Part shown: positions 56,142 through 64,000 of the stretch, one piece after another | How the letters are laid out: the number at the start of each line of letters is the position of its first letter | Position numbering within the stretch: the first letter of the stretch is position 1 | NCBI GenBank assembly: GCA_003248315.1 | Contig: QKWM01000004.1 | Location: forward strand, 5,143,001-5,207,000 | Reading direction: 5' to 3' | DNA: 64,000 bases | From: Streptomyces sp. SW4 | GTDB taxonomy: Bacteria; Actinomycetota; Actinomycetes; Streptomycetales; Streptomycetaceae | The notes under the pieces: model-generated | What the model saw: only the letters and a program-made list of their open reading frames with translations | Database searches by the model: none | Told to the model about the DNA's origin: nothing | Made by a program: the position numbers and the translations under genes

Positions 56142-57038
56142 ATGAGCACCCTGCCGGTCATCGCGGCGGTCGACGGTTCGGACGACAGCATGCGGGCCCT
56201 GGACTGGGCCCAGGACGCCGCCCGCATGCGCGCCGCCCCGCTGCGCGTCGTGCACCTGCGCCAGTACGGCACCTGGGGCCGGCCCGAGGTGCTCGCCGTC
56301 GTCCCGCCGCAGGACGACCCGGTGCTGGAGCAGGCCCGGGCCCGGGTGGAGCGGCGGACCGACGCCCCGTCCTGCGAGTACGTCGCCCTGGACGGCGTCC
56401 CGGCCGCCACGCTGCCCGAGCTGGGCGCCGAGGCGCAGCTCCTGGTGCTCGGCTCCCGTGGCCGCGGCGGCTTCGCGAGCCTCCTGCTCGGCTCGACCTC
56501 GCTGGCCGCCGCCCGCGACGCCGAGTGCCCCGTGGTGGTCGTGCCCCGCCCCGGCCGCGAGGTCCACGGCGAGGCCCCCGCCGAGCCCGGCCCCCGCGTG
56601 GTCGTCGGCCTGCACGCGGACAGCCCCGACGAGGCCACCCTCGCCTTCGCCTTCGCCGAGGCCGCCCTGCGCGAGGCCCGCCTGCAGGTGGTCGCCGCCT
56701 ATCCGTCCCCGGTGCAGACCTGGGTCGCGCCCGGCCAGATCGTGCCGCCGGTGATCGACGAGGTCGCCGTCGAGAGTGAGGTCCGGGCGCTCGTCGACGG
56801 CTTCCTGGCCCCGCACCGCGAACGCCACCCCGGTGTCCCGGCGGAGCCCCTCGTGGTGGCGGGCGACGCCGCCGGACACCTGGTCGAGGCCTCCCGGGAC
56901 GCCGAGCTGGTCGTCGTCGGCCGGCACCGGCGCCGCCTGCTGGCCCCCGCCCGCATGATGGGCTCGGTCACCCAGGCCGTGCTGCTGCACGCGGCGAGCC
57001 CGGTCGCCGTGGTGCCGCCGGCGCCGCCCGAGGAGTGA
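56142..57038 (+). CDS. Tandem universal stress protein
   Basis: 298 aa, intact, two UspA domains (residues 5-140 and 155-292). The first has the ATP loop VLGSRGRGGFASLLLGSTS. The second has VVVGRHRRRLLAPARMMGSVT, with the Gly pattern partly retained. Start VIAAVDGSDDSMRALDWA is typical. ATG 56142 has GGAGG upstream. Such proteins are induced in hypoxia and stress in actinomycetes and bind ATP or signalling ligands. The minisatellite lies directly before its leader. Confidence 0.92.
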   Translation: MSTLPVIAAVDGSDDSMRALDWAQDAARMRAAPLRVVHLRQYGTWGRPEVLAVVPPQDDPVLEQARARVERRTDAPSCEYVALDGVPAATLPELGAEAQLLVLGSRGRGGFASLLLGSTSLAAARDAECPVVVVPRPGREVHGEAPAEPGPRVVVGLHADSPDEATLAFAFAEAALREARLQVVAAYPSPVQTWVAPGQIVPPVIDEVAVESEVRALVDGFLAPHRERHPGVPAEPLVVAGDAAGHLVEASRDAELVVVGRHRRRLLAPARMMGSVTQAVLLHAASPVAVVPPAPPEE

Positions 57039-57211
57039 GCCGGGCACCGGCCTGGGCCGGACCGGAGCCCCGGCGGGCCCCCGGACCGGAACACACCGGC
57101 GGACCCCGCGGCAGCGAACACCCGGGCCGGGCCGCCGCCCGGGGATCGTACGGCCCGGATCGGGCGCCGCCCGCACGCCGCGCGAGCCGCCCGGCCACGT
57201 ACCATGGCGGC

Positions 57212-57706
57212 ATGTCGTTCCTCCGCCGCCGCAGCGCCACACCCGCCGGGCCCGACTTCGACGTACTGGCCATGGACCCGGGCGACTGGCCCGGAAACCT
57301 CGGCGCCGGGCTGCTCCCCGCCCCGACGGCACCTGCCAGGGCGTCTTCCTGCGCTACGACCTGTTCGGCGGCCGCGGCCCCGCGATGATCATCGGCAACC
57401 TCCCGAGGGCTCCCCGGCCCGTGAGCTGCCCGAGGGCCAGCCCCCTTCGAGGTGGCGCAGCTGCTGCTCGCGCTGGAGAACGACGAGGAGGTGACCGTCG
57501 TCGGCAGCGAGGACGTGCCGGTGATGCAGGGCGACAACCTGCTGATCGTGCGCCGCCTCAAGCTGTCCGAGGGCCGCATCTCCTGCGTGCAGTTCGACCG
57601 CAGCGACAAGGTGCTGGTCACCATCGCCGCGTGGGACCGCCCCATCACCGACGACCTGTACGCCCTGCTGAAGCCGCTCCCGGCGGAGCTGTTCCAGCAG
57701 GGCTGA
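57212..57706 (+). CDS. Conserved-looking cytoplasmic protein, unknown function, two breaks
   Basis: About 165 aa. Begins MSFLRRRSATPAGPDFDVLAMDPGDWPGNLGAG and has a clear beta-rich body (GTCQGVFLRYDLFGGRGPAMIIGNLP; FEVAQLLLALENDEEVTVVG; LLIVRRLKLSEGRISCVQFD). Ends LKPLPAELFQQG. The breaks near 57332 and 57408 are single missing bases. No family recognised. It is convergent with the amidase, only 14 bp apart, with no obvious hairpin between. Confidence 0.7.
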
Positions 57707-57720
57707 GGCACGGGGCCGGG

Positions 57721-59696
57721 TCAGGATTCGGAGGGCACCAGGCGGACGTCGGCGGCGCGGACGAACCCGACGCGGTGGCCGTACTGGATCTCGTAGTACA
57801 CGTCCTCGCCGGTCACCACCCGGTGGGAGGCCTCGTCGAAGGTCACCGCGTAGTAGTACTCGCCGGGCACCGTGTCCCCGACGACGTACTTCTGCCCCTT
57901 CGGCAGCCGGTACGGCAGCGGGGACACCGCCTGCACCGGCACCCGGCCGGGTAGGCCGCCGCCTCCGGATAGGCCCTCCCGTACACCGGCACGCTGTCCA
58001 GGCCCTCCCTCGGGTGACGACCCGCCCCTTGGACGGCACCGCCGTCGGCTGCTCCGCCGGGTTGCGGAACCACGCCTTCTGCCCCAGGTACCAGATGGCG
58101 GTCCAGTCGCCCCAGCGGTCGGCGACCGCGTACTGCTGACCGGTGGAGACCCGGGACGACAGGTCGTTCACCCCGGTCGTCGGGGCGCTTCCCAGACCGA
58201 TGTCCCTGATCAGCGGCGCGTCCTCGCGGTGGTCGGCGTACAGCCGCACCGCGCTGGAGCCGTGCACGGCACACGGCTCGCCCCTGGACTCGCACCCCGT
58301 GAAGACGGGCCGGTTCGCGTCGTAGTCCGGACGGATCGTCACCACCCCGAGTCCTTCCCGGCGGACGGGGTGAGGGGACGGCCCAGCAGCTTGAAGTAGT
58401 GCGCCCAGTCCCAGTACGGGCCCGGGTCGGTGTGCATGCCCCGGATGGTGCCGGAGGTCGGACCGGGCACGGTGTCGTGGCCGAGGATGTGCTGCCGGTC
58501 CAGCGGGATGTCGTACTTCTGGGCCAGATACTTCACCAGGCGCGCCGACGACCGGTACATGGCCTCCGTGTACCAGGCGTCCGGCTCGGCCAGGAAACCC
58601 TCGTGCTCCAAACCGATCGAACCGGCGTTCACATACCAGTTGCCCGCGTGCCAGGCCACGTCCTTCGCCTTCACATGCTGGGCGATGTGACCGTCGGTGG
58701 AGCGCAGCGAGTAGTGCCAGGACACATAGGTCGGATCCTGGACCATGTCGAGGACGCCCTCCCAGGCGCCCTCCGTGTCGTGCACGACGATGTACCGGAT
58801 GCGCTGGCCGCCGGCCGGTCCGCCCGGTCGTGGTTGCCGTAGTCGCCGTCGCCGAACTCCTCGTACGGGGCCGGGATCCACTCGCACGACACGGTGGGCG
58901 GGCACTCCGTGCCGGCCGCCGCCGCGGCCCGCAGCCCCGTCCGCCCCAACTGCCCGTGTCCGGGGCGAGATCCGGCCGCGCCGCCAGGGTCACGCGCTGC
59001 CCGGCGTCCGTGGTGCGGGCCGCGCCGTCCCGGATGACCGCGTACACGTCGTTCGCGTACGCCGCCGCCGTCCCCGTGTCCTGCGCACCCGAGAACCGGG
59101 CCACGGCCCCATACCAGTCGGCCGGGTCCGAACTCGGCGGCTCGCCCAGGTCCCGCTGGGCGGCGGCCAGCAGCGCGGCGCCCCCGGCGATGTTGGCGGC
59201 CGGATCGGTGCGCAGTTCCTCGGGGCTGAGCCCGGTCAGCTCGGCCGCCCGGGGCAGCGTCGTCAGCCGCTCCGGCAGGCTCCCGCCGTCCGCCGGCGCC
59301 GGCTGCGGGCGCAGCGGCGGGCGGGCGTCGTCGCCCCGGGGGTCCTCCGTGCCGCCGTGGTGAGGGAGGACGCCTCGGCCAGGGCCGTGCGGGCGTCGGT
59401 GAGGTGCATCGGGCCGTAGCCGCCGGTCACGCTCGGCGCGCCGCCGTGCGCGTCCCAGCGGGACTGGAGGTAGGAGACGCCCAGCAGCACGCTCTGCGGC
59501 ACGTCGTACTCGGCCGCGGCGGCCGCGAACGCCCGCTGGAGCCGGTCCGGTGCGGGGGCGCGCCGGCCGGGTCGGCGGCGGTGGGCGCCGCACCGAGCAG
59601 CGGCAGCAGCAGCGCCGCCGTGGCCACGGCACCGGCCGCGGTGCGGGCGCGTCCGCGCCGGGGAACCGGCGCGGGGGAGGTGACGGATCGTCGCAA
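57721..59696 (-). CDS. Secreted N-acetylmuramoyl-L-alanine amidase (Amidase_2), multi-domain, many breaks
   Basis: About 660 aa. TTG 59696 has AGGAGG six bases upstream and starts a signal peptide (TAAGAVATAALLLPLLGAAPTAA). An N-terminal lysozyme/transglycosylase-like helical domain follows (VPQSVLLGVSYLQSRWDAHGG; YGPMHLTD). The Amidase_2 zinc domain has His in YIVVHDTEGAWEG, EHEGF, and GHDTVPGPTSGT with TDPGPYWDW. C-terminal SH3-like repeats resemble wall-binding domains (LSSRVSTGQQYAVADRWGDW; YYYAVTFDEASHRVV). At least six single-base breaks (near 59560, 59345, 58955, 58825, 58345, 58010). It cleaves peptidoglycan stem peptides from MurNAc, in growth or against other bacteria. Confidence 0.8.
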
Positions 59697-59930
59697 GGCG
59701 GCCTCCTGTGACCGTGGGGCGTGACGGGACGTGCGGGGCCGGGCGTCCGTCAGTCGTACCCGGCGGTCCGACGATCCGTCAATCATGCGGGAGACTCGGC
59801 GTTCTCCCGGTGATTTCCCACGTCAGCAGGGGGTCGGGCGAGTTTCGCGGCGGCGGGCCGCGGGCCTGCGCGGCGTCAGTGGCGTACACCTGTGGTCCCC
59901 GACCGCCGTGCACTGGCGGCCGGGAACGGC

Positions 59931-59972
59931 AGAGGCCCGCGGCGCGCCCGGACAAGCGCACCGCGGGCCTCT
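59931..59972. terminator. Stem-loop terminator after the phosphotransferase gene
   Basis: AGAGGCCCGCGG pairs perfectly with CCGCGGGCCTCT (12 bp, 18-nt loop), nine bases beyond the minus-strand stop at 59982. Confidence 0.8.
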
Positions 59973-59981
59973 CGTCCCGGG

Positions 59982-61108
59982 TCAGCGGGTGCCGACCGCC
60001 GCGCGCACGGCCCGGCGGGCCAGCTGGCAGTCGTCGTGCAGCCGGCGCAGCAGCAGCCGCTGCTCCTCGCCGGAGGGCACGGCACCCGCGGGCGTCGCCG
60101 GGGCCGGCTCCTGCATGGAGCGCTGCACCGCCGACTCGTACGTCCGGATCTCCCGGGTCAGCACCAGCATCAGGTTCACCAGGAACGCGTCCCGCGCGGC
60201 CGGGCCCGCGGACTGGGCGATCTGGCTGATCTGGCGGCGGGCGTCCGGCGCGTCACCGAGGACGGACCACAGCGTCGCGAGGTCGTAGCCCGGCAGGTAC
60301 CAGCCCGCGTGCTCCCAGTCGACCAGCACCGGACCGGCCGGCGACATCAGGACGTTGGACAGCAGCGCGTCGCCGTGGCAGAACTGGCCCATGCCGCCGC
60401 GGCCGGCCGCGTGGGCGATGCCGTGCAGCAGCTTCTGCAGGTCGCCCAGGTCCCGGTCGGTGAGCAGGCCCAGCTCGTGGTACCGGGAGATCCGTGCCGC
60501 GTAGTCCAGCGGGGCGCCGAACGTGCCCGCCGGCGGCCGCCAGGCGTTGAGCCGGCAGATCGCCCCGAGAGCGGCCCGGATGTCCGGCCGCGGCGGCGCC
60601 TCCGCCGGGTGCCGCTGCAGTGCCGCCACCCGTCCCGGCATCCGCTCGACGACGAGCGTGCAGTTGTCCGGATCCGCCGCGATCAGCCTCGGCACCCGCA
60701 CCGGCGGGCGGTGCCGGACGAACGAGCGGTAGGCCGCTATCTCGTGCCGGATCCGCTCGGCCCACGCGGGGGAGTGGTCCAGTAAACACTTGGCGACGGC
60801 CGTGCTGCGTCCGGTGGTGCCGACCAGCAGCACCGACCGGCCGCTGCGGCGCAGCACCTGCACCGGCGCGAACTCGGGACAGATGCGGTGCACCGAGGCG
60901 ATCGCGCTGCGCAGCTGGGCGCCCTGAGCGCCGGACAAGTCGATTCTCCCGCTGAGCGGTTGGGTGCCGGGACCCGCCGCGCGCCGCGTCCGGCCCGCCC
61001 GAGCACGGGGGCCGCCGGGCGCGCCGGGGCGAGGTAGGGGCCGCTGCCCGCCGGTCGGGTGTGCAGGGGCCGGGACGGGGCGGACACGGGGGACGATGCT
61101 GCGTACAT
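59982..61108 (-). CDS. Aminoglycoside-phosphotransferase-fold protein, start uncertain
   Basis: About 375 aa if the start is ATG 61108 (MYAASSPVSAPSRPL), with one missing base near 61000. The kinase-like fold has AVAKCLLDHSPAW (ATP Lys), the Brenner motif CHGDALLSNVL (catalytic Asp) and VLVDWEHAGWYLPGYD (Mg Asp). Many Streptomyces carry a copy beside nsdB, so a cellular rather than antibiotic role is likely. The first 60 residues are low-complexity. A strong hairpin follows the stop. It is divergent from the NsdB-like gene. Confidence 0.82.
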
Positions 61109-61419
61109 GGGCGAGACAGATCCCTTCGTGTGCCTGCTGTGCCTGTCGGAGAACTCGTCGAACCCGCCGCGTTCGCTCAACTCGCCGAACCCGTCGCGCT
61201 CGTCTCGCTCGTCGAAGTCGTCGCGCTGCCCTGACCGGCCGCCGCGGACGCACCCTGGGGAATGCCCCGGCGGCGGTCTGGTCGGGGTGGCGCACTCCTA
61301 CCTGACACCCGCCCGGCCCTGGCACACCATCTGGCGCACCCTGGCGAACCCTGGCGAATAGTCGCCCGGCATGTCCTGCGCGGCTACTGTCAACTTCAGC
61401 CGAGTACCTGGGGCTTGAC
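61109..61419. other. 311-bp divergent intergenic region
   Basis: Low-complexity TCG/CGAA-rich stretch (61145-61240, repeated TCGTCGAAC/TCGCTC units) and a direct CTGGCGAAC-CCTGGCGAA repeat near 61340. A possible -10 TACTGT (61385-61390) precedes the NsdB-like gene. No gene is supported. Confidence 0.5.
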
Positions 61420-62914
61420 GTGAGCGGACAACCCAACACCCGCCTCTCCGACCTGTTCGGCCTGGCCGGCTGGTCCAAGGGAGAACTCGCGAGGCTGGTC
61501 AACCGGCAGGCGGCGGCCATGGGCCACCCCAGCTGGCGACGGACACCTCGCGGGTGCGGCGCTGGATCGACATGGGAGAGATCCCGCGCGATCCCGTACC
61601 GCGGGTGCTGGCGGCCCTGTTCACCGAGCGTCTCGGCCGTGTCGTGACCATCGAGGACCTCGGTCTGGTCCGGCACGGGCGTACGGGGAAACGGCAGGGC
61701 GGCGGGAGCGAGGAACATCCCGACGGAGTGCCGTGGGCGCCCGAGCGGACCGCCGCGGTCCTCACCGAATTCACGGGAATGGACCTCATGCTCAACCGAC
61801 GCGGCTTGGTGGGCGCGGGCGCCGCGCTCGCCGCGGGCTCCGCACTCAGCAGCGCCATGCACGACTGGCTGCACACCGATCCGGCCCTGGCTGCCGACGC
61901 TCCCGATCTCGACCGTCCCCTGCACACCGCCGACCCCGCCGGGTTCGACCGCTACGAGGCCGCCCCCGTCGGGTCGCAGGAGATCGAGGAACTGGAGCGC
62001 TCGGTCGAGGTGTTCCGGGCCTGGGACGCCGCGCGCGGCGGCGGACTCCAGCGCAAGGCGGTGGTGGGCCAGCTCAACGAGGTGGGCGGCATGCTCGCCT
62101 ACCACCATCCACCCCACCTCCAGCGGCGCCTGTGGGGCGTCGCGGCCAACCTCGCCGTCCTGGCCGGCTGGATGTCGCACGACGTCGGCCTGGAACCGAC
62201 GGCCCAGAAGTACTTCCTGATCGCCGCGCACGCCGCGCGCGAGGGCGGCGACCGGCCCCGCGCCGGCGAGGCCCTGTCCCGGGCGGCCCGGCAGATGGTG
62301 CACCTGGGCCGGCCCGACGACGCCCTGCACCTGATGAAGCTCGCCACGTCCGGCTCCGGGGAGCGTCTGCTGCCCCGTACGAAGGCGATGTTCCACACCA
62401 TCGAGGCCTGGGCGCAGGCGTCGATGGGCAAGGGGCAGGCGATGCGGCGCACCCTGGGGCAGGCGGAGGACCTGTTCGTCTCCGACCGCAACGACACCGA
62501 ACCGCCGGACTGGATGCAGACCTTCAAGGACGAGGACCTGTACGGCATGACGGCGCTGGCCTACCGCACCCTGGCGGAGTTCGAGCCGGGCGCCGCCGTG
62601 CACGCCCAGTACTACGCGGAGAAGGCGCTGGAACTGCGGGTCGACGGCCGCGAGCGGTCGAAGATCTTCGACCATCTGTCCATGGCCTCGGCGTGCTTCA
62701 TCGCCGACGACCCGGAACAGGCGGACCGCTACGCGCGGCTGGCCCTCATGTCGATGGGCTCCAACTCCTCCCACCGCACCTGGGACCGGCTGCGCCAGAT
62801 GTACCGGCTGACCGCCGAGTACGCCGGCTACCCGAAGATCGAGGAACTGCGGGAGGAGATCAAGCTGGCCCTGCCCAAGGGAAGGGGAAGGCCGGCGGCA
62901 GCGCCAAGGCGTGA
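61420..62914 (+). CDS. nsdB: NsdB-like TPR regulatory protein, two breaks
   Basis: About 498 aa. The N-terminus WSKGELARLVNRQAAAMG and ATDTSRVRRWIDMGEIPRDPVPRVLAALF is the divergent helix-turn-helix region of the NsdA/NsdB family. A short hydrophobic segment follows (LMLNRRGLVGAGAALAAGSAL, split here), and then a C-terminal TPR-like superhelix (LQRRLWGVAANLAVLAGWMSHD; YFLIAAHAAREGGDRPRAGE; YAEKALELRVDGRERSKIF). In S. coelicolor NsdA and NsdB repress antibiotic production, and NsdA also sporulation. Start GTG 61420. Breaks near 61540 and 62880 are single missing bases. Assignment to NsdB rather than NsdA is from memory of the sequences. Confidence 0.78.
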
Positions 62915-62947
62915 CCGCCGGGGAGCGCCGGTGCGGCGACGCCGCGG

Positions 62948-64000
62948 CTAGGGCAGCACGCGGGCGAGCAGGATCGCGCCGGTGCCGCCCGGGGAGCCGG
63001 GTGCGCCGAGCTCCTCCGCGAGGGCCCGGACGCCGTCCTGCGCGGTGCGGGTCCCGGCGAGCCGCCGGCCGAGGGGGAGGAGCAGACGGGGGGAGGCGAG
63101 GGGGCCCGCCGGGTGCAGGAGCAGCAGGTCGCCCGCTTCGAGGGTCTCCTCCGCCTGCCCGAGCCCGTCCGTGCCCCGCGCCTCGTCGGGCGCGCGGAGC
63201 CTGTGGGCCGTCCCGTCGCGGATCAGCAATGGGGCGGGGCCGCCCGTGCGGGCCCATTCCAGGGTGCGGGTGCCGGGCCGGTAGCGGCAGCACACGGCAC
63301 CGGCCAGGGCGGGGCGGCCGGCGGCGTCGTGGAGTCCGGTCAGCGCCGCCAGCAGGGGGCCGGGCGGGGTGTCGGCCATCGCCATTCCGCGCAGCGTGCC
63401 CACCAGCAGCGCCGTGTCCGCCGGGGCGCCGGGGCGGGGGGCCGCCAGGACGCCCGCGCTGAGGACGACGTCGCCGTCGGCCAGCTCCAGGACGTCGGCC
63501 CAGCCGTCGTCCGCCGGCGCCGGGCCGGCGGTGTCCGAGGGCGGAACGGCGATGTCCAGGGCGGGGGGCCGGTGCGACGGGAGCCGCAGGAAGCCCTGCC
63601 ACCGGCCGGGTGCGGCTTCCCGCGGCTCCACCCCGGCCCGCTGCTCGTCCCGCGGCCGCTCGCGGCGGAGGGAGTCACGGGTCTCGCTCACCACCCGCTG
63701 GCTGCGCCGCAGTTCGCTGACGTCCCGCAGCACCGCCCACATCGAGGCGGTGCTGCCGTCGGCGTCGAGCACGGGCTCGCCCATCATGTGCACGGTCCGT
63801 ACGGCCCCGCCGGGGCGCAGGATGCGGAACTCGCCGTCGATTGGCCGGGCGTCGACGAGACAGTCCGTGACCATCGCCGTCAGCCGGGGCCGGTCCTCGT
63901 CGACCACCAGGGACGGCAGCTCGTCCAGGGTGAGCGGCCCGGCGGCCGGGTCGCGGCCGAGGATCTGGTACAGCTCACCGGACCAGTCGGCCTCGTCCGT
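62948..64000 (-). CDS. PAS plus SpoIIE/PP2C-like phosphatase, 5' part outside the window
   Basis: The visible 350 residues hold the end of a PAS domain (EADWSGELYQILGRDP; PIDGEFRILRPGGAVRTVHMMGEPVLDADG), a helical linker, then a PP2C/SpoIIE-type domain (DVLELADGDVVLSAGVLAA; LAGAVCCRYRPGTRTLEWARTGGPAPLLIRDG; LLLLHPAG). The usual metal-binding GDWYD-like Asp is replaced by DDGWADVLE, so activity may be reduced or altered. Stop TAG at 62948, convergent with the NsdB-like gene. The start is beyond the right edge. Confidence 0.78.
   Translation of the reverse strand, partial: TDEADWSGELYQILGRDPAAGPLTLDELPSLVVDEDRPRLTAMVTDCLVDARPIDGEFRILRPGGAVRTVHMMGEPVLDADGSTASMWAVLRDVSELRRSQRVVSETRDSLRRERPRDEQRAGVEPREAAPGRWQGFLRLPSHRPPALDIAVPPSDTAGPAPADDGWADVLELADGDVVLSAGVLAAPRPGAPADTALLVGTLRGMAMADTPPGPLLAALTGLHDAAGRPALAGAVCCRYRPGTRTLEWARTGGPAPLLIRDGTAHRLRAPDEARGTDGLGQAEETLEAGDLLLLHPAGPLASPRLLLPLGRRLAGTRTAQDGVRALAEELGAPGSPGGTGAILLARVLP

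Noticed and set aside
59982..63602. A 1,200-residue open frame running antisense through the NsdB-like gene
   Set aside because: Only its C-terminal part is a real protein (phosphotransferase). The rest is antisense to a conserved gene and is open because of high GC.
1..64000. tRNA, rRNA, transposase, integrase or attachment sites
   Set aside because: Looked for by eye, including around the ImmA/XRE pair and the recombinase-like gene. None was found; the latter is a 74-residue operon protein, not a recombinase.

Overview
The window is very GC-rich DNA that looks like a Streptomyces chromosome. The coding bias, GTG/TTG starts, overlapping ATGA/GTGA junctions, DUF397, DUF2795, DUF6479 and ChaB-type small proteins, and an NsdB-like regulator all point there. 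From memory, the right third resembles the nsdB (SCO7252) neighbourhood of S. coelicolor; this was not searched. Most long genes carry one to six breaks. Nearly every break I could resolve is repaired by one missing G or C, usually in a short G/C run. I therefore read them as sequence errors, and describe broken genes as single CDSs with break positions.

Layout. 1-11.6 kb: a PAS/GAF signalling protein, two small orphan genes, fadH with a PadR regulator and a strong palindrome, two surface proteins, a GH75 chitosanase behind a purine-rich tract, the three-subunit dihydroxyacetone kinase (dhaKLM), and an acetyltransferase. 11.7-25.3 kb: an aromatic catabolic cluster. Eleven tightly coupled minus-strand genes run from an aldehyde dehydrogenase through an extradiol dioxygenase, a DUF108 dehydrogenase, a hydrolase, a cupin, two SDRs and a TPP enzyme to a Rieske oxygenase with its reductase. 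A MarR regulator, a divergent MFS permease and a LacI regulator accompany them. The shared promoter region at 22.34-22.70 kb holds a MarR-type box, also found in front of marR itself, and LacI-type TAAGCGCT boxes, all placed on readable promoters.

25.4-30.2 kb: an extended-SDR gene followed 20 bp later by a KS-ACP-alpha-oxoamine synthase megaenzyme with no AT domain. Functionally this resembles bacterial sphingoid-base pathways (ACP, serine palmitoyltransferase-like enzyme, epimerase-like reductase) fused to a ketosynthase, and it is my main candidate for an undescribed system. 30.2-32.8 kb: an ImmA-type protease, an XRE regulator with three candidate operator copies, and a MAB_1171c-type membrane protein ending in a clear terminator.

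32.8-45.6 kb: a TetR regulator, a [2Fe-2S] protein, a class III CoA-transferase, a second respiratory module (ctaD, ctaF, and convergent qcrB), small stress-type proteins, a Cys-rich four-helix protein, a Ser/Thr kinase fused to tetratricopeptide repeats, a phytoene-desaturase-like flavoprotein and a DUF2795 protein. Both ctaD and the DUF2795 gene have sigma-B-like promoters. 45.6-64 kb: a Tat-exported serine hydrolase, a DUF418 membrane protein, a penicillin/AHL acylase, an acyl-CoA ligase, phenylacetate-CoA ligase, an alpha/beta hydrolase, DUF397, a tandem UspA, a secreted amidase, an aminoglycoside-phosphotransferase-like protein, an NsdB-like regulator and a PAS/SpoIIE protein cut by the right edge. 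No rRNA, tRNA, CRISPR array or transposase was seen.
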